Assembly: GCA_025358295.1 (NCBI GenBank)
Contig: JANYJY010000074.1
Coordinates: forward strand, 16,006-80,005
DNA: 64,000 nt
Source: Gammaproteobacteria bacterium
Lineage (GTDB): Bacteria > Pseudomonadota > Gammaproteobacteria > Steroidobacterales > Steroidobacteraceae
Direction: 5' to 3'
The notes under the pieces are model-generated. The model was given only the letters and a program-made list of their open reading frames with translations. It was not told the origin of the DNA and made no database searches. Both the position numbers and the translations under genes were made by a program. Within the stretch, counting starts at the first letter, position 1; the number at the start of each line of letters is the position of its first letter. Below are positions 36,251 to 45,215 of the stretch, piece after piece.

Positions 36251-37903
36251 ATGCAAGCGAGTAACTTTGTTTCCATACCCGGCAGTGAGCGTCAGCCGGT
36301 TCGCGGCGCCCGGCGCGTCGGTCCCGCGCAACCTAATGAGCGCGTCGACGTCACGGTGCGTTTACGACGGCGCAATCCGCTGCCGGTAGCCGCGATTGCG
36401 GGGCGCGAGCTGCCGAGCCGCCGAACCTATGTCACGCACGCGCAGCTCACTGCGGCGCACGGCGCTGATCCGGCGGATATCGCCAAGATCGAAGCCTTTG
36501 CACGGCAGAGCGGCTTGACCGTCCTCGAATCCAGTCTATCGCGCCGCAGCGTGATGCTGTCGGGCACGGTTGTCGACATCAGCAAGGCATTCAATGTCAC
36601 TCTCGATAAATGGGAACACGCGGGTGGACGGTATCGGGGAAGGACGGGCGCCGTGCATGTTCCGCAACGGCTGGACGGCATCGTCACGGGAGTGTTTGGA
36701 TTGGATAATCGCTCGTTTGCCAGGCCCCATTTCCGGCGACTCAGGCGTGAAACGGGTGCAGCTCTATTCTCGGGCTACTCGCCCACGCAGATCGCGAAGT
36801 TCTACAATTTCCCGACCGGTGTCGATGGCTCCGGTCAAGTGATCGGTATTATCGAGTTAGGGGGCGGGTATCGGGTCGAAGATCTCACCGCCTACTTCCA
36901 ACAAATCGGCGTGCCCGCGCCCAGCGTGACTGCCGTGTCCGTCGATAATGGCCGCAATGCACCGACCACCGCACAAAGTGCGGACGGCGAAGTCATGCTG
37001 GATATTGAAGTCGCCGTGTCGATCGCCCCTGGCGCGAAGATCGTGGTCTATTTCGCGGCCGGCGCCACGGATCGCGACTTTCTGGATGCCATGACACAAG
37101 CCGTGCACGATGAGGTCAATAATCCGTCCGTAATCTCTGTGAGCTGGGGCGGACCGGAGTCCTCGGCCAGCAACAGTTTTCAAACCGAATTCGACCAATC
37201 GTTGCAATCGGCCGCCGCCCTCGGAATTACCGTCACCGTGGCATCCGGCGACAGCGGCGCCGCGGATGAAGGGCCCAATGAATGGGACAACGCCACGCAT
37301 GCCGACTTCCCCGCCTCCAGTCCCTTCGCGCTGGCTTGCGGTGGAACGAACATTAAAGTCCAAGGTGGAAAGATTCAAAAGGAATCGGTTTGGAATCAGC
37401 ACGCGGCTGATACTCAGGACGATTCCTTCGGCGCCAGTGGCGGCGGCATCAGCGAATTCTTTCCGGTACCGACATATCAGTCGGGCATCAATATTCCCGG
37501 GGATGTCAGCACCGGAAAAATCGGACGGGGCCTGCCCGACGTCAGCGGCGATGGCGATCCGGCCTCTGGATATCGCGTGCGCGTCGATGGGCAGGAATTC
37601 CCGATCGGCGGCACCAGTGCCGTCGCGCCCCTATGGGCCGGGCTAATCGCGCTGGTGAATCAAAAGCTGCAAGGTCGCGCAGGATTCATCAACCCGCTTC
37701 TCTACGCCGATCCCTCCGGACTTCGCGATGTAACCAACGGCGACAACAAGGTGGGGGATCAACTAATCGGCTACAACGCGCGTCAGGGTTGGGATCCGTG
37801 CACCGGTCTGGGTAGCCCGGACGGCGAGAAATTGCTCGCCGTTCTGGGTGGCTCTTCAATGGGATCGAGTGCTTCATCGAGTATGAACAGAGCGTCGCAC
37901 TGA
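36251..37903 (+). CDS. S53-family peptidase (sedolisin/kumamolisin type)
   Basis: Serine-carboxyl peptidase of 550 residues with an N-terminal activation prodomain (about 25-165, pro-kumamolisin fold) and a catalytic domain. Glu247 and Asp251 in DGEVMLDIEV, the oxyanion Asp334 in ASGDSGA and nucleophile Ser456 in GGTSAVAPLWAGL form the S53 set. A C-terminal calcium-site region (RDVTNGDNKVG) is present. These enzymes are usually secreted and active at acid pH, but no signal peptide is seen at the start chosen. ATG 36251 has GGAGG seven bases before it; the longer frame has no recognisable homology. Confidence 0.9.
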   Translation: MQASNFVSIPGSERQPVRGARRVGPAQPNERVDVTVRLRRRNPLPVAAIAGRELPSRRTYVTHAQLTAAHGADPADIAKIEAFARQSGLTVLESSLSRRSVMLSGTVVDISKAFNVTLDKWEHAGGRYRGRTGAVHVPQRLDGIVTGVFGLDNRSFARPHFRRLRRETGAALFSGYSPTQIAKFYNFPTGVDGSGQVIGIIELGGGYRVEDLTAYFQQIGVPAPSVTAVSVDNGRNAPTTAQSADGEVMLDIEVAVSIAPGAKIVVYFAAGATDRDFLDAMTQAVHDEVNNPSVISVSWGGPESSASNSFQTEFDQSLQSAAALGITVTVASGDSGAADEGPNEWDNATHADFPASSPFALACGGTNIKVQGGKIQKESVWNQHAADTQDDSFGASGGGISEFFPVPTYQSGINIPGDVSTGKIGRGLPDVSGDGDPASGYRVRVDGQEFPIGGTSAVAPLWAGLIALVNQKLQGRAGFINPLLYADPSGLRDVTNGDNKVGDQLIGYNARQGWDPCTGLGSPDGEKLLAVLGGSSMGSSASSSMNRASH

Positions 37904-37910
37904 CCCCTGG

Positions 37911-37942
37911 GCACGGCCGCCGTCCAATGACGGTGGCCGTGC
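37911..37942 (+). terminator. strong stem-loop after the S53 peptidase gene
   Basis: A 14-bp stem (GCACGGCCGCCGTC with GACGGTGGCCGTGC, one G-T pair) and a CAAT loop begin 8 bases after the stop codon. Only a short T stretch (ACTTT) follows. Confidence 0.65.
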
Positions 37943-38089
37943 CGTACTTTCGCTGCTCGACAGGCTTGCCCAATCTGCCCATGCCGCCCAGCGCCACATA
38001 GCGCCACAATTCCCGCACTGCCTTTCCACATTCGACTGCAAGACTCCTCCCATAGAGGCGGCAAAACAAACCCGCGGGAGTGCTTGCAC

Positions 38090-39280
38090 ATGTCTAGTCG
38101 TCTGGATGCCCTATGCAGCCTGCGGTGGCGGCTGGCGCTGGGATTGCTCATCGCCGCGATAAGTTACTGGCTCTACACGCACCCGCCCTTTACTTCGATT
38201 CACCGCGGCGAGGTCCTGGTACGCACGGACGCGCTCAACGGAACGGCCGGAGTTTATACCGTAGGCACCGTGCTCGCGCTGCCGGGCATCCATCAAGTGC
38301 GCCGGTTCTCGACCCGCGATCAGGTGTATCGGCCGATTGAAAGCGCAAGCGCCATGGGGCCCGCGCCGTTTCAGTCGATTGAAGGACTATCGATAGGCAT
38401 CGACCTGGCCGTTCGTTGGTCCGTCGATCCCACGCGTCTAGTGCAATTGTCGAGGGAATTTCCGGACAATCTGAACGACGATCTCGTCCGCCCCGCCGTA
38501 CAGGGAGTGATATTTCCCTTGTTCGCCAGATATTCGGTGCGCGAAATTTTCTCGAGCAAGCGAGGGTCGATCCAACAAGAATTGATGACCGAACTCAAAC
38601 CCAAGTTTGCGGCCATGGGGCTGCAACTGCGCGGCGTGGAAATGGGGAAAGTGGATCTGCCTCAGGATTACCGCGCCGGAATGGAAAAACTTCTGGCCGA
38701 GGAACTTGAGACCGAAAAGGTCCGCTATACGCTGACGCTCAAGGAAGCGCAGGTAAAGCAGCAGCAGCTCGAAGCCGAGGCCGACAAGGTACGGCGCCAG
38801 ACGGCGGCCGAGGCCGCGGGCCAGGAACAGGTCATCGCCGCCCGCGCGCAGGAGGAAACTATGAAGCACATCCTGCCCTTCAAACACAAGCAGATCGAGC
38901 AGCGCAAATTGGAGGCCGAGGCCGACAAAGTCGCGCGCATTCGCACCGCGGAAGGCGCCGCGGAGGCGCGCCGCATTGAAGCCAGGGGCGAGGCAGATTC
39001 GCGGCAGAAGCTCGCGGATGCGGAGGCGTACCGACTAGATCTGGTGGGTAAGACCAACGCCGGCCAGATGGAGCGCGAGGGGGCGTTGATCACTCACTAC
39101 CCACTGTTGATTCAGAAAACCCTCGCCGATAAACTCTCAGACAAGGTGCAGGTCATCATCGCGCCGACCCCGGTCGCCGGACGGTTCATCGGTGCGAATC
39201 TCATCGGTGCTCAAGACTCGGCAGGCTCCAGCGACGACACGGCAACCGCCCCACCGTCGCGCGGCGCGAGTTCGCCATGA
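38090..39280 (+). CDS. SPFH/band-7 (prohibitin-like) membrane protein
   Basis: Protein of 396 residues with one N-terminal TM helix (about 10-28), an SPFH domain (HRGEVLVRTDALNGTAGVYTVGTVLALPGIHQVRRF; ISIGIDLAVRWSVDPTRL) and a long charged coiled coil from about 205 to 320 rich in EAEADKVRRQ-type heptads. SPFH proteins form large ring or cage assemblies at membranes and often guard proteases or organise microdomains. ATG 38090 has GGGAG nine bases upstream. Its end overlaps the next gene by 4 bases (ATGA), so the two are co-translated. Confidence 0.87.
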   Translation: MSSRLDALCSLRWRLALGLLIAAISYWLYTHPPFTSIHRGEVLVRTDALNGTAGVYTVGTVLALPGIHQVRRFSTRDQVYRPIESASAMGPAPFQSIEGLSIGIDLAVRWSVDPTRLVQLSREFPDNLNDDLVRPAVQGVIFPLFARYSVREIFSSKRGSIQQELMTELKPKFAAMGLQLRGVEMGKVDLPQDYRAGMEKLLAEELETEKVRYTLTLKEAQVKQQQLEAEADKVRRQTAAEAAGQEQVIAARAQEETMKHILPFKHKQIEQRKLEAEADKVARIRTAEGAAEARRIEARGEADSRQKLADAEAYRLDLVGKTNAGQMEREGALITHYPLLIQKTLADKLSDKVQVIIAPTPVAGRFIGANLIGAQDSAGSSDDTATAPPSRGASSP

Positions 39281-40680
39281 TGCTCGCAATCATGGCCGGC
39301 GTGGCCATTGTCGTAATGGATCACACCTCCCTGCGCGTCGCGCCGCACACGGGCGCTATCGAGCTGGCGGCGCTCTGGCAGGGAGATGTGCTCGAAATCC
39401 GCGGTGAGGCTCCGGGATACCTGCAGGTCTATGACTACAGTCGTGAGCGTGGCGGGTATCTGAGAAGCGAATCGGCCCGTCCCGTGGATCTCAGCGAGGC
39501 CGGGGCACCCCAGTTGCTCGAGGTGCTGCGCTTCCTGCGCGACACTCCTGGGTCCGAGGCACTGGGTATCAGCTACGGCGCGGCCTATCTCAAAGCTGCG
39601 CCGGCGCGAGCGCTCACGGCCGAGCCCTTCGATGCCATCGGACAGATGGCTGAGCGGCTGGCCGACAGGGTCTCGGGCAGCGCAAACCATTCGGCCGGCC
39701 GCGCCGAACATCTCCAGGTGGTACAACAATTCGGTGTGCGCATGCGCAGCGTCGAGCGCAATGGTCGAGTGCAAGTGTGCTACGACGGTGAACTATTCCA
39801 TCGTGTGTTGGCGATGTCTAACGCCACCCCCGAGCAACGCGCGCAGGCCGCGCTCGGCCTCACGAGATCGGATTGCAGAGAGCCCAACCAGGGCACCGCG
39901 CGAATCACCGCTCTCGACGAAGAACGTCGGGACGTGCTCGACTCCGTCAAGGATCAGGATGTGTCCGCCATGACTCGCAGCCGCGTCCACGCCCGGCGTG
40001 CCGGGATTCTGGCATCCATAGCCTACCAGCAGGCGCGGCGCGGCGATCCCACCGGGCCGGTAACCGAACGCGCAATAGCCGAGCTGCTTGCCGTCCACCC
40101 AACCGATCTCAGCGATGACCGACGGGATGAGTATATGGATGCAATACTGCGCGTCAGCGCCGTTCGCTGGGGCCGCCAGACCACCGCATTCCAAGAAGGA
40201 CCTTTCATTCTCACGGCCACTTCGGGAGATCCGGGTCAAACCTGCATTGCGCTGCAAGACGTACGTCGGCGCGGTGCAGCACCGCTGTTGCGACGGTGCA
40301 CCTACGGCATCCCGTGGATGGCCTCCGCACAGGCTATCCCACAGGCCCCCGCGCTGGCGCTTGCCGTTCAACCGCTGGAAGGCTGGCGTGAGCTCTGGAT
40401 ATTTCATCAGAAGGCCGGCACCTGGGCCATCGACGTGCTCTCACCCGGTACCGACAATCCCGAAGAAGGCTACGTGGAGTATGCCGGATTCGCGCCAGGC
40501 GCAAGGCGTCTGCTCACGGCCCGCGAGGTCCGCGATCACGGTCGGTATCAACGTCGCTTCGAGGAGTTTAGGCTCGATGATCTCGCGCTGGTGCGCCAGG
40601 CAAACGCCCCGAACTCGCTACGCGACTTCGCTCTCTGGCAAGACCCTGCTTGGCGGCGTGACACGCTGGCGCTGCATTGA
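39277..40680 (+). CDS. exported or membrane-anchored protein with SH3-like start, function unknown
   Basis: Protein of 467 residues. Residues 3-14 are a short hydrophobic segment; about 16-65 resemble a bacterial SH3-like domain (TSLRVAPHTGAIELAALWQGDVLEIRGEAPGYLQVYD). The middle is helical (YLKAAPARALTAEPFDAIGQMAERLADRV) and the C-terminal half is beta-rich (WRELWIFHQKAGTWAIDVLSPGTDNPEEGYVEYAGFAPGARRLLTARE). The whole is not recognised as a named family. It is translationally coupled to the SPFH gene, which makes a physical or functional partnership likely. Confidence 0.7.
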   Translation: MMLAIMAGVAIVVMDHTSLRVAPHTGAIELAALWQGDVLEIRGEAPGYLQVYDYSRERGGYLRSESARPVDLSEAGAPQLLEVLRFLRDTPGSEALGISYGAAYLKAAPARALTAEPFDAIGQMAERLADRVSGSANHSAGRAEHLQVVQQFGVRMRSVERNGRVQVCYDGELFHRVLAMSNATPEQRAQAALGLTRSDCREPNQGTARITALDEERRDVLDSVKDQDVSAMTRSRVHARRAGILASIAYQQARRGDPTGPVTERAIAELLAVHPTDLSDDRRDEYMDAILRVSAVRWGRQTTAFQEGPFILTATSGDPGQTCIALQDVRRRGAAPLLRRCTYGIPWMASAQAIPQAPALALAVQPLEGWRELWIFHQKAGTWAIDVLSPGTDNPEEGYVEYAGFAPGARRLLTAREVRDHGRYQRRFEEFRLDDLALVRQANAPNSLRDFALWQDPAWRRDTLALH

Positions 40681-40794
40681 TGTGGACGTTCACCCGGCTG
40701 AAGCAGACCTCTATCTGAACGGGGACATCGACACGGGAAGGTTCATCAGGCTTAATTAGCGACGTAGCAATCACCGGATACAGCGGGGTTGGCG

Positions 40795-41562
40795 ATGGCG
40801 ACTACGATAGTTGATCTACAACCTCGGTATTCTGTCGCGCGGCACGCCGGCTGGGTGCGAATCTCCCATTGGATACTCGCGGCGAGCGTGGTCACTCTCG
40901 CGTTCTCCGGATTCATGATTCTGATGGCCCATCCCCGCCTCTATTGGGGCAAGGTCGGCAATGATCTGACGCCGGCGCTGTTCGAACTTCCGATCACCCG
41001 CAACTACATGCACGGCGGATGGACCACGCCGATTGCGTTCTTTCCGAATAACAGCGCCGTCGTGAGTGCCGCGCGCACCTACGATATCTTCAACGAAAAC
41101 AGCTGGGCGCGGAGTCTGCACTTTCTGTCGGCCTGGTTCCTGGTCGTCACGAGCCTTATTTATCTTGTCGTGGGCCTCGCAACCGGCCACCTATGGCGCG
41201 ACCTTGTTCCTCGCCTCAGAGAAGTTTCGCCGCGAACCCTTTGGCGGGATGTCATGTCGCACCTGCGCCTTCCTATGCCGGTCGCTCGCGGCGGTCCACC
41301 CTACGGATCTCTGCAGAAGCTCGCCTATGCAGGCGTGATCCTGATCGCGTTACCGCTGATGGTCTTGACGGGGCTAACGATGTCGCCGGCCGTGACGGCC
41401 GCCTATCCATTGTTGATGGATCTGTTCGGCGGATCGCAGTCCGCACGAACTATTCACTTCTTTGCATTCGCGCTGCTCATGCTGTTTCTGTTGGTGCACG
41501 TCGTCATGGTCGCGCTCACCGGATTCAGGCACCAGATCCGAACTATGACTATCGGTAACTGA
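40795..41562 (+). CDS. cytochrome b561-type di-haem membrane subunit
   Basis: Integral membrane protein of 255 residues with four to five TM helices, of the formate-dehydrogenase/thiosulfate-reductase/YedZ-like cytochrome b group. Haem-ligand histidines lie in RHAGWVRISHWILAASVV, WARSLHFLSAWFLVV and ARTIHFFAFALLMLFLLVHVVMV. It probably passes electrons between quinone and the molybdopterin protein encoded 1 base downstream. ATG 40795 is used; a TTG two codons earlier is possible. Confidence 0.85.
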   Translation: MATTIVDLQPRYSVARHAGWVRISHWILAASVVTLAFSGFMILMAHPRLYWGKVGNDLTPALFELPITRNYMHGGWTTPIAFFPNNSAVVSAARTYDIFNENSWARSLHFLSAWFLVVTSLIYLVVGLATGHLWRDLVPRLREVSPRTLWRDVMSHLRLPMPVARGGPPYGSLQKLAYAGVILIALPLMVLTGLTMSPAVTAAYPLLMDLFGGSQSARTIHFFAFALLMLFLLVHVVMVALTGFRHQIRTMTIGN

Positions 41563-41563
41563 C

Positions 41564-42337
41564 ATGAACAAAGATAAACTGATTATCAGTCGTCGCAAGA
41601 TTGTCACCGGGCTTGCATCCACGGGCGGTTTGCTGCTTGCCGGCTGCTCCTCCCCTGACTTGCCGCCGACTTACGGCAATGTGCTCAGGATGGGAGACCT
41701 TCTGACATACCGTGCGTTCAGAATGCTGCTGCCGAGACAGTCGCTGGTCCGCGAGTACGATCACCAAGACATTTCCGCGAGCCCTGCGATCGGGACATCA
41801 AATCCGGCCGATCCGCAAGGGAACCTTTTCAACGCAGAACGCGGGGCTCGATACGATCGCCTTCGGGCCGGTGGATTCGCGGACTGGCGCATCAAGGTCG
41901 AGGGGCGGGTTGCAAGGCCCGGCAGCTACTCACTCGCGGACCTAAAAGCACTGCCGTCGCGAACTCAAATCACAAAGCACACCTGCGAGGAAGGCTGGTC
42001 TGCGATTGCGCAATGGACGGGCGTACCGCTTCGCGCCGTGCTCGAGGCTTCAGGCATGCTGCCCTCGGCACGTTTCGTGAATTTTTATGCCTATGACGAA
42101 ACCGCCGAGGGCCTCGACATGCTCGATGCGCTCCACCCCCAAACGATTCTCGCCTATGGAATGAACGGTCGCGACTTACCGCTCGCACACGGGGCGCCGC
42201 TACGTTTGCGCATCGAGACTCAACTTGGCTACAAGAGCGTCAAATTCCTGGACCGCATCGTCGTCAAGGACGAGTTCGACGACCTTGGTAAGATCGGCTC
42301 TTTGCAAAATGGCTGGGCATGGTACGTCGGAATCTGA
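41564..42337 (+). CDS. molybdopterin-dependent oxidoreductase, sulfite-oxidase fold lipoprotein
   Basis: Protein of 257 residues with a leader carrying SRRKIVTG (Tat-like) and a lipobox LLLAGCSS (Cys28), so it is probably folded, exported and lipid-anchored. The oxidoreductase molybdopterin-binding domain covers about 100-245; Cys141 in THTCEEGWSAIAQWTGVPL matches the molybdenum-ligand Cys of YedY/MsrP and sulfite oxidases. The partner is the cytochrome b gene immediately upstream, resembling the MsrP-MsrQ arrangement. The substrate is unknown. Confidence 0.87.
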   Translation: MNKDKLIISRRKIVTGLASTGGLLLAGCSSPDLPPTYGNVLRMGDLLTYRAFRMLLPRQSLVREYDHQDISASPAIGTSNPADPQGNLFNAERGARYDRLRAGGFADWRIKVEGRVARPGSYSLADLKALPSRTQITKHTCEEGWSAIAQWTGVPLRAVLEASGMLPSARFVNFYAYDETAEGLDMLDALHPQTILAYGMNGRDLPLAHGAPLRLRIETQLGYKSVKFLDRIVVKDEFDDLGKIGSLQNGWAWYVGI

Positions 42338-42441
42338 ATCGAGATAACAACAAGATTTCCAATCGATTTCTGGGCTTTTGGGCGGCTCGCGGCGCGTCGG
42401 CACTACACCGCCGCCACGCTCGGCGCCCTTGACCCTGCCAA

Positions 42442-42540
42442 TCAATTGATCGGCTGCTTGGGCTTGCTCAAATAGGCATGCACATCCTTCACGTCTTGCA
42501 TTGTCACAACATCGGAAAAATGACTTGGATCGATCAATTA
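42442..42540 (-). pseudogene. possible 3' remnant of a c-type cytochrome or dehydrogenase gene
   Basis: Within the 277-base gap after the molybdopterin gene, one minus-strand frame reads SKSFSDVVTMQDVKDVHAYL followed by SKPKQPIN and stop. The VxxMQDVxDVHAYL pattern looks like the last helix of a cytochrome c domain. No start or haem motif remains. This is a weak call; nothing else is seen in the gap. Confidence 0.25.
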
Positions 42541-42614
42541 CCACGCTCCTATCGCCCCCGCATCGATAACATTCCCGTATTCGCACTCCTTTTAGCGGGC
42601 GATTCCAGCCGTTG

Positions 42615-43221
42615 TTAGGGTTTTCGCAGCGCCTCAAACAGATCTCCGCGCGGCTCTTTTTTCCTTAAGGTACACCCCAACTGTAGCCGCTCTTCTGTTC
42701 CATAAGCGGTCTGGCCAAGGTCGAGAATGGCAGCGCAGGGATCGAGAATCCGTAGTCTCAAGCCGTGTCCGGTCGCCTCCAGACGCTGAGCATGCGGATC
42801 CCATGGAGCAACGTTGACGGGTGAAGCCGGAGCGGCTGGCGTTCGATTCTGCTGTTCACGCCTGAGTATTTCCGCCGCCGAATACTGCGCTTCTGCGATC
42901 CAATCGATTGTCGGCGCGTCTAGCCCCGGCTGGTTGTCTTGTGCCCAATACATCTGCGTATCTAGTGGCGCTAGATTCGGAATTGAAAGATTGCCTGGTT
43001 CAATTAACAAATGCGGCGACTTTACAGGCTGTTGCAGCGCCACCGGGGGGGCGGCGACGCTCGGCAAAGATCAAGAATATCGTCGCGGCTTCCGCCGTTG
43101 CATTCTGTGATTTATAGGTAAGCTTGGCGCGCAAAAGGTAGGCGATGAGGCTGCCGTGCAGCAAGCAGATGACTATCAGCACCGCGGGCCGTAAATAACG
43201 ATTATTGTCGCGGTCTCCCAC
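42615..43221 (-). pseudogene. membrane-anchored hypothetical gene frameshifted at a C7 tract
   Basis: The first frame (from GTG 43221) gives a short N-terminus, a TM helix (PAVLIVICLLHGSLIAYLL) and TIFLIFAERRRPP. At seven C residues (minus strand, about 43045-43051) it goes out of frame. Removing one C joins it smoothly to the second frame (PVALQQPVKSPHLLIEP ... GDLFEALRKP), giving a product of about 200 residues. This layout, one TM helix with a Pro-rich linker and a small C-terminal domain, recalls TonB-like or energy-transducer-like proteins of xanthomonad relatives. A sequencing error, phase variation or real decay are all possible. Confidence 0.6.
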
Positions 43222-43292
43222 GTCGTTGGTAGATTGGCTCGCTGAATGGAAGTTCCCTCGATCGCGCCGCCGGCACGGCGCTACACTCTATC

Positions 43293-43312
43293 GCAGCGGA
43301 TGGCGCCGCTGC
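43293..43312 (-). terminator. 7-bp stem-loop after the response-regulator operon
   Basis: GCAGCGG and CCGCTGC pair around a 6-base loop, 14 bases beyond the end of the minus-strand response-regulator gene. No T-run follows, so termination is uncertain. Confidence 0.35.
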
Positions 43313-43325
43313 GTCCCCTCGCTGC

Positions 43326-43733
43326 TTACGCGTGACCGACGCCGAGAAGCGTTTCCACTGCATGGAGCAAATCCTCAACCTCGAACGGCTTGGTGAGCAC
43401 CACATGCGCACCGGCCTCTTCGGCCGACTTAAGATAAGCATTGGTCGCGATAGCCGCGGGCTGGTAGCCCGCTGCGCCGAAATTGCCACCCCCGGAAATG
43501 GCCACGATTCGCACCCGCGGAAACTCCTTGCGAATCAATTGAATTGCCTGCACGCCGTTCATCTTCGGCATGATGATATCGGTAATAACAAGGTCCATCG
43601 GAGTGCGCCCGAGCTGCTCCAACGCGTCCGTCGCATTGTCCGCGGTGAGCACCTCATACCCAGCGAGATCCAGCACACACTTGACAGAATCGCGTACGTC
43701 CAGTTCATCATCGACGATCAGTATTTTGCGCAT
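43326..43733 (-). CDS. single-domain CheY-like response regulator
   Basis: Stand-alone receiver of 135 residues. Acidic pocket VDDELD, phospho-acceptor Asp in LVITDIIMPKMNG, switch Ser in VAISGGG and the conserved Lys in VLTKPFEVEDLL are all present. It has no output domain, so it probably acts by phosphotransfer or protein contact. The gene lies 6 bases after the histidine kinase and ends a four-gene operon. Confidence 0.9.
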   Translation of the reverse strand: MRKILIVDDELDVRDSVKCVLDLAGYEVLTADNATDALEQLGRTPMDLVITDIIMPKMNGVQAIQLIRKEFPRVRIVAISGGGNFGAAGYQPAAIATNAYLKSAEEAGAHVVLTKPFEVEDLLHAVETLLGVGHA

Positions 43734-43739
43734 CTCGCC

Positions 43740-45215
43740 TCATGCATCGGCTGCGACGACCTCGTTGCCAACCCCTACGACAACGGGAAATAACACCCTG
43801 AATGTCGTACCCTCGCCGATTTTCGTCTCAACCGCAATGCTGGCCCCGAAACTCTCCACGATTCCATGAACCACCGAAAGACCTAAACCGGTCCCCTGAC
43901 CCACCGAACGCGTCGTGAAGAACGGTTCGAATATTCGCTCGACCGTGTCGGGGTCCATTCCGTGCCCATTATCGCTGACCCACAGTTCAACGCTCGGCTG
44001 CCTGCCGGGGCCTTGGTCGCCGCAATCGCGACAGCGCAGACCGATGCTAAGAACACCATCCATGCCTTCCATCGCCTGATAGGCGTTCGTGCACAAATTT
44101 ATCACAAGATGCAGCGCGAGCGTCGCGTCGGCCTTGACCAGAGGGATCTCTTCGGCAATTTCGGTCCGTATTTCAATGCTTGGCGGCGCGAGTGCTGAAA
44201 AGAGATTCAGACCCTCGGTTACCACTACTCTCAGATCGATCAGAGCCAGTCTCGCCTCGTCGAGTTCGCGGGTAAACGTCAGGATCTTCTTGACGACGTC
44301 CTTGGCGCGCCGTGCCGCGCCCAGCACTCGCTCCAGATGCGCCCGCGAGCCGCCTGCAAGCGACGCGTCTTGCAACACTGTGCTTGTAAAGAGAATGATC
44401 GGCACGAGCACATTGTTGAATTCGTGTGCGATACCGCTGGCAAGCGTACCGACGGTCTCGAGGCGCTGACGATGCCGGAGTTGCCTTTGCAATTCCTCGC
44501 GGCGAGCCTCGGATTGTTCCTTTTCCTTGATAACTCCGACGAGCTCACGACGCATGCCTTCCAGGTCCGACGCCAAGTCGTGGAGCTCGCGAATGCCGGT
44601 GCTGACATTGAGCACCCTAGCGTAGTCGCCGGTGGCGATGACTCGCGACACATCCTGTAGCCGGTGGATGGGCCTAGACAGACGATAGCTAAGCACGATG
44701 GCAATGCCGATCGCGACTCCTAGATAAACCCCCAACAGCCACAGCATTCGCCGCAGAGCGAGGTGGATCCGTTCTTGCGCAGGTAATTCATCGAAGCCCA
44801 AGCGCAGCTCCGCATTGTGACCCGCGTGTACGATTGGCAGGACGATGAAGTAGATGCCGTCGCCCCCCTGGCCAAAACCCAGGTCGGTGTGGCGCGGCGA
44901 GAGGATATCCGCCGATCCCAGTCTGCTGCGTGTGGCAACCCCTCGATCGTACAGCTCTGCATAGAGAGCCTCTCCGTGCAGTACCGCAAGGTCGAGAAGA
45001 TCTTCGGTTCGCTGGCGTGAATCGAGCGCGGCGCCCACCTCGAATTCTTCAGCGACCACGCGCGCAAAGGTTCTCGCATGCTCGACGAACAAATTCTCAT
45101 GGCTCTTTCGGATTACATATCCCATCCCAAAGAACAGCGCCGGCAACAGAATGAGATGTACTGCCACCACCCACAGCGTGACGTAATTCGCGAAGGACGT
45201 TCTCAGTCGTACCAT
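43740..45215 (-). CDS. membrane sensor histidine kinase with HAMP domain
   Basis: Kinase of 491 residues: TM1 at about 10-35, a periplasmic sensor of about 120 residues, TM2 near 165-188, HAMP (RLSRPIHRLQDVSRVIATGDY), a short coiled coil, the H-box GIAHEFNNVLVPI and a C-terminal ATPase domain (NLCTNAYQAMEG; DNGHGMDPDTVERIFEPFFTT; GTGLGLSVVHGIV). ATG 45215 is preferred because it starts inside the last codons of the upstream gene (13-base overlap) and directly precedes the first TM helix. It is coupled to the PstS-like gene and presumably phosphorylates the adjacent receiver. Confidence 0.9.
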   Translation of the reverse strand: MVRLRTSFANYVTLWVVAVHLILLPALFFGMGYVIRKSHENLFVEHARTFARVVAEEFEVGAALDSRQRTEDLLDLAVLHGEALYAELYDRGVATRSRLGSADILSPRHTDLGFGQGGDGIYFIVLPIVHAGHNAELRLGFDELPAQERIHLALRRMLWLLGVYLGVAIGIAIVLSYRLSRPIHRLQDVSRVIATGDYARVLNVSTGIRELHDLASDLEGMRRELVGVIKEKEQSEARREELQRQLRHRQRLETVGTLASGIAHEFNNVLVPIILFTSTVLQDASLAGGSRAHLERVLGAARRAKDVVKKILTFTRELDEARLALIDLRVVVTEGLNLFSALAPPSIEIRTEIAEEIPLVKADATLALHLVINLCTNAYQAMEGMDGVLSIGLRCRDCGDQGPGRQPSVELWVSDNGHGMDPDTVERIFEPFFTTRSVGQGTGLGLSVVHGIVESFGASIAVETKIGEGTTFRVLFPVVVGVGNEVVAADA

